Part shown: positions 1 through 7,873 of the stretch, piece after piece
Layout: the number at the start of each line of letters is the position of its first letter
How positions within the stretch are numbered: the stretch's first letter is position 1
Assembly (NCBI GenBank): GCA_033720975.1
Contig: JAWWBL010000045.1
Location: 1 to 12,917 of the forward strand
Length of the DNA: 12,917 nt
DNA from: JAWWBL01 sp033720975
Lineage (GTDB): Bacteria; Actinomycetota; Acidimicrobiia; Spongiisociales; ZC4RG35
Reading direction: 5' to 3'
Made by a program: the position numbers and the translations under genes
Notes under the pieces: generated by a model
Databases searched by the model: none
What the model saw: only the letters and a program-made list of their open reading frames with translations
Told to the model about the DNA's origin: nothing

Positions 1-1407
<1,407 letters not shown>

Positions 1408-1421
1408 GTGCTGCTACCTGC

Positions 1422-3332
1422 CTAGATGTCGAGAAAGCGGACGTCGTCGGCGTTCTTTTGGATGAAGGCCTTCCGCGAAGCGACGTCGTCTCCCATCAGG
1501 GTCTCGAAGATCTCTTCAGCAAGCGCCGCGTCTTCCATCTCAACCCGGAGAAGCGTCCGGGTCTCGGGATTCATGGTTGTGTCCCACAGCTCCCTGGCGT
1601 TCATCTCTCCCAGGCCCTTGAACCGGGTGGGCTTGACCTTGGGGTGGTCCTTCTGGAACTCGGCCAGCTCGTCGTCATCCTTCAAGTAATGCACCTTCGA
1701 CCCCACCTTCACCCGATACAGCGGCGGCTGGGCGATGTAGACGTAGCCGACCTCAATGAGCGGACGGAGGTGACGGAAGAGGAGAGTGAGGAGCAGGGTG
1801 CGTATGTGGGCGCCGTCTACGTCGGCATCGGCAAGCAGGACGATCTTGTGGTAGCGAGCCTTGGACAAGTCAAAGTCGTCACCAATACCGGTGCCCACCG
1901 CGGTGATGATGTCCTGCACTTCCGCGTTCTGGAGCGCCTTGGCCAGCCTGGCCTTCTCCACGTTGAGGATCTTGCCCCTTATGGGAAGAATCGCTTGTGT
2001 CTCCGAATTCCTGGCCGACTTCGCGGGGCCGGCCGCCGACTTGCCCTCGACGATGAACAGTTCTGATTCGCCCGGATCCCGGCTGGAGCAGTCAGCCAGT
2101 TTGTCCGGCAGGCCACCCGACTCCAGACCCGACTTTCGCCTCGTCAGCTCACGTGCCTTCCGGGCCGCCTCCCTCGCCTTCGCGGCGTGGATGCATTTCT
2201 CAACGATGCGTCGCGCCTCGGGGGAGTACTTCTCGAGCCATTCCGGCAGTTTCCGGTTGAGGGTCTTTTCCACGTAGGAGCGGATCTCGGTGTTGCCGAG
2301 CTTCGTCTTGGTCTGCCCCTCAAACTGGGGTTCCTTGACTCTGACTGACACGACCGCGGTGAGGCCCTCGCGGACGTCCTCCCCGGTCAGGTTGGAGTCC
2401 TTCTCCTTGAGGAGGTTCTTCGACCGGGCGAAGTCGTTGATCGACTTGGTGAGAGCCTTCCGGAATCCCTCCTCGTGTGTGCCACCCTCGTGGGTGTTGA
2501 TGTTGTTGGCGAACGAGAGGACCGACTCGGTGTAGGAGGTCGTCCATTGCATCGCCACTTCCATCTCGTGGTCGGAGTTGGCGTCGGAGATGTCGATGAT
2601 GTGGGCGTGGAGGGGGTCTCGTTTGGCGTTTAGGTGGTTGACGAAGTCGACCAGGCCGCCCTTGTAGTGAAAGCTGTCGTTGCGCTGTTCTTCCTCACGC
2701 TCATCGAGGAGGGTTATGTGCAGCCCTCGATTGAGGAAAGCCGTCTCCCTCAGCCTCGAGGCAACTATGTCATAGTCGAAATCAGTGGTCTCGGAGAACA
2801 CCTCGGTGCTGGGCCAAAAGCGAATGGTGGTGCCGGTCTTCTTGATGGCCCGTCCTTTTTTGGGCTCCTTCGTCTTCGGAGTCCCATCCTTGAACTCCTG
2901 TGTGTAGACGTGTCCGTCACGACGCACTTCCACCTCGAGCCGGCTGGCCAGCGCATTGACCACCGACACCCCGACGCCGTGGAGACCGCCGGAAACGGTA
3001 TAGGCGCCCTGTTCGAATTTGCCGCCGGCGTGCAGCGTGGTCAGAACGGTGGTGAGCGCCGACCTCTTCGTCTTGGCATGCTTGTCGATCGGGATGCCAC
3101 GGCCATCGTCGGTCACCTCGACGCCACCGTCTGAGCGCAGAGTCACGCTGATCTTCGAACAGAAGCCTGCCATCGCCTCGTCGACGGAGTTGTCGACCAC
3201 CTCCCAGATCAGGTGATGGAGACCTCGCGGCCCGGTCGAGCCGATGTACATGCCGGGCCTGCGCCGCACCGCCTCCAGACCCTCGAGGACGGTGATGTCC
3301 TTGGCTTTGTAACTGTCGCGGGTCGCCGTCAC
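1422..3332 (-). CDS. gyrB: DNA gyrase subunit B
   Basis: ATPase subunit of gyrase, 636 aa, complete, without the insertion seen in longer proteobacterial GyrB. The GHKL ATPase shows Glu44/Asn48 (WEVVDNSVDEA), DDGRGIP (75-81), the lid GGLHGVGVSVVNA (115-127) and QTKTKLGN (340-347) with the ATP-contacting Lys342. The Toprim domain keeps catalytic Glu429 and DADVD (502-506). The C-terminus has PTRFKGLGEMN and ends FLDI, as in the family. The oddity is the first Toprim motif: residues 429-436 read EGKSAAGP where almost all GyrB have EGDSAGGS, so Lys431 replaces the acidic residue equivalent to E. coli Asp426. PIRGKILNVEKAR keeps the basic residue in the Lys447 region. The start is GTG at 3332. 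GGAGG at 3336-3340 lies only 3 nt upstream, which is short, but no in-frame alternative start lies nearby. The enzyme could be called a type IIA topoisomerase B subunit, but its position next to gyrA favours gyrase. Confidence 0.97.
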   Translation of the reverse strand: MTATRDSYKAKDITVLEGLEAVRRRPGMYIGSTGPRGLHHLIWEVVDNSVDEAMAGFCSKISVTLRSDGGVEVTDDGRGIPIDKHAKTKRSALTTVLTTLHAGGKFEQGAYTVSGGLHGVGVSVVNALASRLEVEVRRDGHVYTQEFKDGTPKTKEPKKGRAIKKTGTTIRFWPSTEVFSETTDFDYDIVASRLRETAFLNRGLHITLLDEREEEQRNDSFHYKGGLVDFVNHLNAKRDPLHAHIIDISDANSDHEMEVAMQWTTSYTESVLSFANNINTHEGGTHEEGFRKALTKSINDFARSKNLLKEKDSNLTGEDVREGLTAVVSVRVKEPQFEGQTKTKLGNTEIRSYVEKTLNRKLPEWLEKYSPEARRIVEKCIHAAKAREAARKARELTRRKSGLESGGLPDKLADCSSRDPGESELFIVEGKSAAGPAKSARNSETQAILPIRGKILNVEKARLAKALQNAEVQDIITAVGTGIGDDFDLSKARYHKIVLLADADVDGAHIRTLLLTLLFRHLRPLIEVGYVYIAQPPLYRVKVGSKVHYLKDDDELAEFQKDHPKVKPTRFKGLGEMNARELWDTTMNPETRTLLRVEMEDAALAEEIFETLMGDDVASRKAFIQKNADDVRFLDI

Positions 3333-3374
3333 GAGCCTCCGTTCTGAACGTTTGGGATGGACCTGGCTGGTGTT

Positions 3375-3403
3375 CGGAGAAGGCGCGAGCGGGCTCTTCT
3401 CCG
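3375..3403 (-). promoter_or_regulatory. Hairpin in the gyrB leader
   Basis: Perfect 8-bp inverted repeat, CGGAGAAG at 3375-3382 and CTTCTCCG at 3396-3403, with a 13-nt loop that contains a second small dyad (GAGC/GCTC). It lies in the roughly 120-nt gap between dciA and gyrB, about 45 nt before the gyrB start. No T-run follows on the minus strand, so it does not look like an intrinsic terminator. It could be a leader structure or an operator for gyrBA control. The function is inferred only from symmetry and position. Confidence 0.5.
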
Positions 3404-3422
3404 GGGAACTTTCACAAATGTC

Positions 3423-3452
3423 ATTTTACCTCGCGCGGACGACGAAAACGAA
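3423..3452 (-). promoter_or_regulatory. Possible gyrB promoter
   Basis: TAAAAT on the minus strand at 3428-3423 matches the -10 consensus at five of six positions. A poor -35 (TCGTTT or TTCGTT) lies 17-18 nt upstream. It sits at the 3' end of dciA, upstream of the leader hairpin, about 90 nt before the gyrB start. This gap is the only one in the leftward gene block large enough for a promoter, which is the main argument for one here. Confidence 0.3.
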
Positions 3453-3761
3453 TCACACCCGGCCCGGAGGCACCACCTGGACCCGTCGAAAAACCCCTGA
3501 TCCAAAACGGTTTTTCAGCGATTCGAGCAGCTCCGTTTCACCGTACTTCAAAAAGGCAACCATCGAGGGTGTGGCTGCCTCGACTATCAGGGTGTCGGAC
3601 CTTACGGATACCGGTTTGGAGCGTCCCGACCAATGCTTCCCGGCCAACGATTCCCACTCTGAAGACACCTGCGCCATCAACGCCGGATCAGGCAAGCCCA
3701 GCTTCCGAAAAGTCTCCTCCATCGATTCCGAGATGGGCTCCAGGTCGCGGTCGTGGCTCAC
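3453..3761 (-). CDS. dciA: DciA-type protein (DUF721), candidate replicative helicase loader
   Basis: Predicted 102-aa DUF721 protein. DciA proteins interact with the replicative helicase DnaB and are the ancestral bacterial helicase loader/operator. Visible features are the N-terminal helical stretch MEETFRKLGL (14-23), the conserved Trp36 in SSEWESLAG, then the basic patch, strand LIVEA and SMVAFLKYGETELLESLKNRFG helix of the DUF721 fold. It is short: mycobacterial DciA is about 187 aa with a disordered extension absent here. Start choice: GTG at 3761 overlaps the recF stop as GTGA and has GGAGG 9 nt upstream; a TTG at 3788 would add nine residues, mostly arginine, but lacks that ribosome-site spacing. 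Position between recF and gyrB matches Mycobacterium Rv0004. Family assignment rests on pattern and synteny. Confidence 0.85.
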   Translation of the reverse strand: MSHDRDLEPISESMEETFRKLGLPDPALMAQVSSEWESLAGKHWSGRSKPVSVRSDTLIVEAATPSMVAFLKYGETELLESLKNRFGSGVFRRVQVVPPGRV

Positions 3762-4852
3762 TGGATCTCGCCTCCGGCGACGGTCCAAGCCGTGCCCTGG
3801 ATTGGCACATCTTCGGGCCGGGCCGAGGTGATCAGAGTCTGCGCCTCGCTGGGGAGGGCCCCGGCGAGCGCTGCTGCCCGTTCGGAGTCGAGCTCGGAGA
3901 AGACGTCATCGAGCAGGAGGACAGGGTTGTCTCCGACCTCTTCGAACACCGCTCTGTGCGCGGCCAATCTCACCGCAAGCGCCAGGGTGCGTTGCTCCCC
4001 CTGACTTCCGTGAGTGCGCGCCGGATGGTCGTCGATCGTGAATGCCGGGTCGTCGCGATGGGGACCGACTGTCGTCATTCTTCGTTCGTAATCGATTTTC
4101 CGGCTTGCTTCAAGGGCTCTCGCGAGTGCGTCGGCATATGAGGCGGCTGAGTCGGTGCCCAGCGGTCCCTGCCACCAATCGGGTATGTAGTCCAGCGATA
4201 CCTTCGCCCCGTCAGCCGCTACTTCGGAATAGGCCTTCATCAGGTGTGGGCTGAGAGCGTCCAGCGCACGAGCTCGCCTGGCCATGACCCGGCCCCCGCT
4301 CTGGGCCATCCGAGCGTCCCAGACACCGAGAGTCGTCTCGTCTCGGTCACCAGTCTTGAGAAATGCATTGCGCTGGCGCAGTGCCCGATCGAATTCCAGT
4401 TGATCGAGATGGGCGGCCGGCCAAAGCTGCACTGCAGCATCGTCGAGAAGCTCTCGGCGCAGGCCCGGACCGCGCTTGATCAGATCAAGGTCCTCGGGGA
4501 GAAATGCGATCACGCGCAACACGCCCAAGAGGTCGGCCGTCCGGCGTAGTGGTGTCTTGTCCACCTGGGCTCGTCTTCGCCCTTCTCTCCGGAGCTCGAT
4601 TTCTACGAGCCGCTCGCGCTCGGCACTCGCCACGCCGGCGCGAATTACCGCGCTATCTGCTTCCTCACCGACGAGCGCCGGGTCAGCCGCGCCACGGAAC
4701 GACTTCAGCCTGGATAGATATCCGACCGCCTCGAGAAGATTGGTCTTTCCGGCTGCGTTCCGACCTATCAGCAGGTTCAGGCCGGCGTCAGGCCTCCACT
4801 CCAACGAGACATAAGACCGGAACTGGGTGAGCGAGAGCCAATCGACCCTCAT
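3758..4852 (-). CDS. recF: DNA replication and repair protein RecF
   Basis: SMC-like ATPase of the RecFOR pathway, which helps load RecA at single-strand gaps. It is 364 aa, the usual length. Walker A is GRNAAGKTN (30-38). GPHRDD (263-268) is the family motif before the ABC signature SQGEQRT (283-289). Walker B is VLLLDDVFSELD (311-322). The helical insertion between the ATPase halves is present. The ATG start at 4852 directly follows the dnaN stop (TGAATG, zero spacing) and the 3' end overlaps dciA by 4 nt, so dnaN-recF-dciA looks translationally coupled. All ATPase motifs are intact, and nothing suggests degeneration. Confidence 0.97.
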   Translation of the reverse strand: MRVDWLSLTQFRSYVSLEWRPDAGLNLLIGRNAAGKTNLLEAVGYLSRLKSFRGAADPALVGEEADSAVIRAGVASAERERLVEIELRREGRRRAQVDKTPLRRTADLLGVLRVIAFLPEDLDLIKRGPGLRRELLDDAAVQLWPAAHLDQLEFDRALRQRNAFLKTGDRDETTLGVWDARMAQSGGRVMARRARALDALSPHLMKAYSEVAADGAKVSLDYIPDWWQGPLGTDSAASYADALARALEASRKIDYERRMTTVGPHRDDPAFTIDDHPARTHGSQGEQRTLALAVRLAAHRAVFEEVGDNPVLLLDDVFSELDSERAAALAGALPSEAQTLITSARPEDVPIQGTAWTVAGGEIQ

Positions 4853-5935
4853 TCACACCCGAACAGGCATGAGCAGATAGAGGAAGTCGTCGTCAGAGCC
4901 GTCGTCGAGGACCGCAGGTTTGTAGGAATCGATCACCTGTATCCGAACTTTGTCACCCGCCAAGACGGTGACGCCGTCTTGGAGGTACCGCGGGTTGAAG
5001 GCGATTGCCACCTCCTCTTCCGACCCGGAGAATTCGCCGTTCAGGTGCTCGGTCTCACCTCCGACGTCCTGGCGGCTGACGGTCACCTCGACGCCGCCTT
5101 CCATGAGCTTCATCTTCACCGGTATGTGATCCTCGGCCACCAAGGTGACACGACCCAGCGCATCAAGTAGCTCGTCTTTGTCCAGAATGATCTGATTCGG
5201 ATAGGTCTCGGGTAACAGCGATTGATATTTCGGGAAGTTCCCGTCGATCAGCCTCAACCGCAATGAGCCCCGATCCGAAGAGAACACGGCTTCTCGCTCA
5301 CGTAGCTGCGCAGTCACCTTTGGTGCTCCGACCGTACGTGTCAGCTCGCGGAGGCCTCGCGCCGGAACCAGGCCCGTGCCCTCAATCCCGACGCCCTTCA
5401 AATCCCTCTTTGCTAGCCGATACGAATCGGTCGCAACCATTCGAAGTCCTTCTTCGGATCCCTCGAACAGGACTCCGGTGAGAATGGGCCGGGCGCCATC
5501 GCCAGAAGCGGCAACGGTTACTTGAGCCACTGCTTCGCCAAGGGCTTCGCCATCGACCTCGACGCCGTCCGAGACAATGTCCTCCTGTGTGGGGAAGTCC
5601 TCGGGATTGAGTGGTCGCAGTGTGAATCGCGGTCCGTTCCCTTCTATCTCGACCTCGCTATCCGACGCCCCGATCGTCACCTGCCCGGCAGGCATCTTGC
5701 GAACCGCTTCTGAGAGCAGTCTTCCGGGAATCACCGCACGACCTTCCTCGATCACTTCGACTTCGGCCTGCGTCCGCACCGTCATATCCAGGTCGGTTCC
5801 GGTGACTTTCAACGTGTTGCCGGACACCTCGCACAAGAGACCTTGCAGGACCGGTAGCGCCGTCCTGGTGCCGACGGCCCGGTTGGCTCGGGCCAGGACG
5901 TCGGCGAGATCGTCCCTCTGAGCTCGGATTCTCAC
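4853..5935 (-). CDS. dnaN: DNA polymerase III beta subunit (sliding clamp)
   Basis: Ring-forming clamp that tethers DNA polymerase III to DNA and recruits partners through a hydrophobic cleft. It is 360 aa, slightly below the usual 366-400, but all three clamp folds are present. Landmarks are ALPVLQGLLCEVSGNTLKVTGTDLDMTV (26-53), ATDSYRLAKRDL, IDGNFPKYQSLLP, and the C-terminal YLLMPVRV that closes the partner-binding cleft. The start is GTG at 5935, giving MRIRAQRDDLADVL; AGAAGGG lies 10 nt or more upstream, a weak ribosome site. The gene is separated from dnaA by 172 nt of origin-like DNA and abuts recF downstream. No promoter upstream of it is convincing. Confidence 0.97.
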   Translation of the reverse strand: MRIRAQRDDLADVLARANRAVGTRTALPVLQGLLCEVSGNTLKVTGTDLDMTVRTQAEVEVIEEGRAVIPGRLLSEAVRKMPAGQVTIGASDSEVEIEGNGPRFTLRPLNPEDFPTQEDIVSDGVEVDGEALGEAVAQVTVAASGDGARPILTGVLFEGSEEGLRMVATDSYRLAKRDLKGVGIEGTGLVPARGLRELTRTVGAPKVTAQLREREAVFSSDRGSLRLRLIDGNFPKYQSLLPETYPNQIILDKDELLDALGRVTLVAEDHIPVKMKLMEGGVEVTVSRQDVGGETEHLNGEFSGSEEEVAIAFNPRYLQDGVTVLAGDKVRIQVIDSYKPAVLDDGSDDDFLYLLMPVRV

Positions 5936-5979
5936 AGGTTGTTATCCCTTCTTCTCTTGTTGTTTCAATTTCATTTGAA

Positions 5980-5997
5980 GAGTATTAGTTGTAGTAG
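5980..5997. other. DnaA-trio-like element
   Basis: The plus strand reads GAG TAT TAG TTG TAG TAG. Read 3' to 5' away from the DnaA box at 6010 it is GAT-GAT-GTT-GAT-TAT-GAG, close to the 3'-GAT-5' repeats on which DnaA assembles on single-stranded DNA in Bacillus subtilis. It lies 12 nt from the box across a G-rich spacer and adjoins AT-rich DNA, the order of a basal unwinding element. The match is by eye. Confidence 0.6.
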
Positions 5998-6009
5998 GGG
6001 CTGGGGAAC

Positions 6010-6018
6010 TGTGGAAAG
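6010..6018 (-). promoter_or_regulatory. DnaA box (CTTTCCACA)
   Basis: Minus-strand CTTTCCACA, one mismatch (first base) from TTWTNCACA. It is the box nearest the G-rich block and trio run, so it is the candidate site from which a DnaA filament would extend towards dnaN. Confidence 0.6.
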
Positions 6019-6019
6019 G

Positions 6020-6099
6020 CGTGTTTTCCCTCATCGGGCTCGGACGTTTCTGCTGGGGACATTGTGTGGAAAGCCCTTGGGATGGTCGGGGAAAACACG
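6020..6099. repeat. 11-bp inverted repeat within oriC
   Basis: Perfect arms CGTGTTTTCCC (6020-6030) and GGGAAAACACG (6089-6099), 58 nt apart, flanking the box at 6065. The arms are far apart for an RNA hairpin, so a pair of oppositely oriented protein sites is more likely. No known origin-binding protein is recognised from the motif. Confidence 0.5.
6065..6073 (-). promoter_or_regulatory. DnaA box (CTTTCCACA)
   Basis: Same nonamer and orientation as the box at 6010, placed 55 nt away. It lies between the two arms of the 11-bp inverted repeat at 6020-6030 and 6089-6099. Confidence 0.55.
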
Positions 6100-6107
6100 G
6101 GGACGTG

Positions 6108-7478
6108 TCAAGGCACTGTGGAAACACCACCACCTTTCCTCAGCTCCTGTGTGAGTTGATTCACCCTGTCGAATACGGCGCGGTCAGACCTGAGAATCCG
6201 CTTCACCTTCTCTACGGAGTGCAAGACGGTGGTGTGATCCCGGTTGAAGTGAGCCCCGATCTTCGGGAGAGAGAGGTCGGTGAGCTCGCGGCACAGGTAC
6301 ATGGCGATCTGCCTGCTGAGCACGAGAGGCTGGCGGCGGCTGGAGCTGAGAACATCCTCTACCGAGAAGCCGTAGGCCTGGGCCGTGGTCCGGATGATCG
6401 TCTCCGGTCCGAGAGGCACCGGCTCGTCTGAGGTGACGATGTCACGAAGGACGCGTTCGGCGGTCTCGAGATCTATGTCGCGGCGGTTCAGCGCCGACCA
6501 TGCCGTGACCCTGGTGAGGGCACCCTCCAACTCGCGGATGTTGTCTGACACCAAACCCGCGATGTACTCGAGGACCTCGAGAGGCACTGGTCTCGGGGCA
6601 AACTCGGCATTGCGACGCAGAATGGCCAGGCGCGTCTCGACATCGGGCGGCTGGATATCGGTGAGAAGGCCCCACTCGAATCTGCTGCGGAGCCTGTCCT
6701 CCAGGCTGGACAAATTGCGAGGATGGCGGTCGGAGCTGATCACCATCTGCTTACCCGACTCATAGAGGGAGTTGAACGTGTGGAAGAACTCCTCGAGTAT
6801 CTGCTCCTTGCCTTCGAAGAATTGAACGTCGTCGAGCAGAAGGATGTCCACGCCCCGGTAGCGCTGTTTGAAATCATCCGGGCGCTTGCGACGGATCGAA
6901 TCGATGAAGTCATTGAGGAAGTTCTCCGAGGACACATACCGAACAACGAGGCTGGGATACATCTCGAGAGCCTGATGGCCCACGGCGTTGAGGAGGTGGG
7001 TCTTACCCAGACCCGCACCGCCGTAGATGAAGAGAGGGTTGTAGTGAGCGCCGGGTTGTTCGGCGACCGCCATGGCGGCAGCCCAGGCGAACCGATTCGA
7101 CTGTCCCACGACGAAGCTCTCGAACCGGTAACGCGAAATGAGGTTCGTGGCTCGAGATGGTTGAACAGCCTCTGGGAGAGAAGGAGTCGGAGGGTCGTCG
7201 GCAACGACAGCCTCGGGCAGTTCGGCATCGCTGACCTGATACTCGGGCTCGCCATCCACTCCGAACAAAGAGCGGTAGACCGATGTGATGAGATCCCCGT
7301 GCTTGTCACGCACCCAACGGAGATGGAACTCGGTGGGAGCAATGATTGTGAGTGTCTCCCCGTCGAATGAGTGATCGAGTCTCGACAGCCATGTCTCCCA
7401 ATTTGCCTGTGAGACGCCGTTCCGGAGAGTTTCACGGAACTCGGTCCAGATATCCGCAGCTGTTTGTGCTTGAGTCAA
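6108..7478 (-). CDS. dnaA: Chromosomal replication initiator DnaA
   Basis: Origin-recognition AAA+ ATPase, about 456 aa. Domain I (about 7-75) begins ADIWTEFRETLRNGVSQANWETWL. A short acidic, Pro-rich domain II linker follows (about 80-112), compact for an actinobacterium. Domain III has FVVGQSNRFAWAAA, Walker A GGAGLGKT (153-160), Walker B LLLDD (213-217) and RLRSRFEWGL with the arginine-rich sensor region. Domain IV has the DNA-binding signature RDHTTVLHS (413-421). Start choice: GGGAGG at 7485-7490 touches the ATG at 7484, leaving no spacer, whereas TTG at 7478 sits 6 nt downstream; I take TTG. The alternatives are ATG 7484 (two more residues) and ATG 7547 (23 more, running through DnaA boxes). 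Boxes between the candidate promoter and the start suggest autoregulation. Identity is certain, the start less so. Confidence 0.95.
   Translation of the reverse strand: MTQAQTAADIWTEFRETLRNGVSQANWETWLSRLDHSFDGETLTIIAPTEFHLRWVRDKHGDLITSVYRSLFGVDGEPEYQVSDAELPEAVVADDPPTPSLPEAVQPSRATNLISRYRFESFVVGQSNRFAWAAAMAVAEQPGAHYNPLFIYGGAGLGKTHLLNAVGHQALEMYPSLVVRYVSSENFLNDFIDSIRRKRPDDFKQRYRGVDILLLDDVQFFEGKEQILEEFFHTFNSLYESGKQMVISSDRHPRNLSSLEDRLRSRFEWGLLTDIQPPDVETRLAILRRNAEFAPRPVPLEVLEYIAGLVSDNIRELEGALTRVTAWSALNRRDIDLETAERVLRDIVTSDEPVPLGPETIIRTTAQAYGFSVEDVLSSSRRQPLVLSRQIAMYLCRELTDLSLPKIGAHFNRDHTTVLHSVEKVKRILRSDRAVFDRVNQLTQELRKGGGVSTVP
6118..6126 (-). promoter_or_regulatory. DnaA box (GTTTCCACA) inside the dnaA 3' end
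   Basis: Minus-strand GTTTCCACA, encoding the Val-Ser-Thr near the DnaA C-terminus. It has the same orientation as the two preceding boxes and follows with similar spacing (53 nt against 55). It could be a chance match within coding sequence, but the spacing argues for a site. Confidence 0.45.
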
Positions 7479-7503
7479 ATGCATCCTCCCGCGATGGCCA
7501 TAG

Positions 7504-7512
7504 TTGTCCACA
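7504..7512 (+). promoter_or_regulatory. DnaA box TTGTCCACA
   Basis: Exact match to the TTGTCCACA box preferred in high-GC actinobacteria. It lies about 20 nt upstream of the dnaA start, within the dnaA leader, so binding here could repress dnaA. Confidence 0.7.
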
Positions 7513-7526
7513 GATCGATCCACACC

Positions 7527-7535
7527 TGTGGAAAC
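7527..7535 (-). promoter_or_regulatory. DnaA box GTTTCCACA
   Basis: Minus-strand GTTTCCACA, one mismatch from TTWTNCACA, facing the box at 7504. Between and beside them are weaker matches (CGATCCACA at 7516; palindromic TGTGCACA at 7539-7546). Confidence 0.55.
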
Positions 7536-7644
7536 GCCTGTGCACATCCTCCCGTTCGGTCTTCTCTTGTCCTACCCCACGAGCGGCACAGGTCACCCAG
7601 CAGTGACAGGGAAGTGGAACAACTCCGGGGGCTTGTGGCCGGCG

Positions 7645-7673
7645 AGTAAAGGCATGGCCAAGGGCTTAGTCAA
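7645..7673 (-). promoter_or_regulatory. Candidate dnaA promoter
   Basis: Minus-strand TTGACT (7673-7668), 17 nt, then TTTACT (7650-7645). The -35 matches at five of six positions, the -10 at four of six. It would give a leader of roughly 160 nt containing the boxes at 7504 and 7527. Confidence 0.4.
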
Positions 7674-7691
7674 GAGCGCGAGAATTGTCGC

Positions 7692-7700
7692 TGTGGAAGA
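7692..7700 (-). promoter_or_regulatory. Weak DnaA box TCTTCCACA
   Basis: Minus-strand TCTTCCACA, one mismatch (second base) from TTWTNCACA. It lies just upstream of the candidate dnaA promoter and 13 nt from the next box. Confidence 0.4.
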
Positions 7701-7712
7701 GTCGGTGCCAAG

Positions 7713-7721
7713 CTGTCCACA
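7713..7721 (+). promoter_or_regulatory. DnaA box CTGTCCACA
   Basis: One mismatch from TTGTCCACA. It faces the box at 7692-7700, giving a convergent pair similar to the 7504/7527 pair. Confidence 0.55.
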
Positions 7722-7854
7722 GAGAAACGGCAGGTCAGACCTCGGTTTGCCAGATATTGGTCTGGCGAGCGCGCCCTCTAGGACGACCAGAAGCCAGTTA
7801 TCTTCTTTTCGCGAACTAGGGGCTTTCTTCGCGATCCGCCGTGGCCGCGTGCTC

Positions 7855-7871
7855 CACACACCGGGTGTGTG
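7855..7871. promoter_or_regulatory. 17-bp palindrome beside the rpmH -35 (operator-like)
   Basis: CACACACCGGGTGTGTG is perfectly symmetrical around the central G at 7863, with 8-bp arms. It ends 2 nt before the TTGACA of the rpmH promoter. Position and symmetry suit a dimeric regulator's site. I recognise no specific factor. Confidence 0.45.
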
Positions 7872-7873
7872 CT

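Larger units (their letters stand above)
5936..6107. other. oriC candidate, dnaA-dnaN side (172-nt gap)
   Basis: Gene-free DNA between the dnaN start and the dnaA stop. From left to right it has an AT-rich stretch (about 5953-5986), a TAG-type trinucleotide run (5980-5997), a G-rich block (5998-6007), a DnaA-box-like site (6010-6018), an arm of an 11-bp inverted repeat (6020-6030), a second box (6065-6073) and the other arm (6089-6099). A third box lies just inside dnaA (6118-6126). This is the place of oriC in Mycobacterium and Streptomyces and of the unwinding half of the Bacillus origin. Calling it the unwinding region is inference from element order. Confidence 0.75.

Noticed and set aside
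6740..7435. 231-codon open frame on the minus strand, overlapping dnaA in another frame
   Set aside because: Low-complexity Ser/Arg-rich translation lying wholly inside dnaA, whose motifs fix the true frame.
7429..7440. GTTTCACG inside dnaA as a second parS
   Set aside because: Only the left half matches; the right half (GAAC) does not complete the palindrome.
7437..7545. Small leader peptide starting at the GTG at 7545 on the minus strand and overlapping the dnaA start
   Set aside because: About 36 codons, the ribosome-site spacing is only 2 nt, and the frame runs through DnaA boxes and dnaA codons; no independent support.
7749..7766. GCCAGA/TCTGGC dyad as a terminator or riboswitch
   Set aside because: Only a 6-bp stem, no T-run, and not downstream of any gene.
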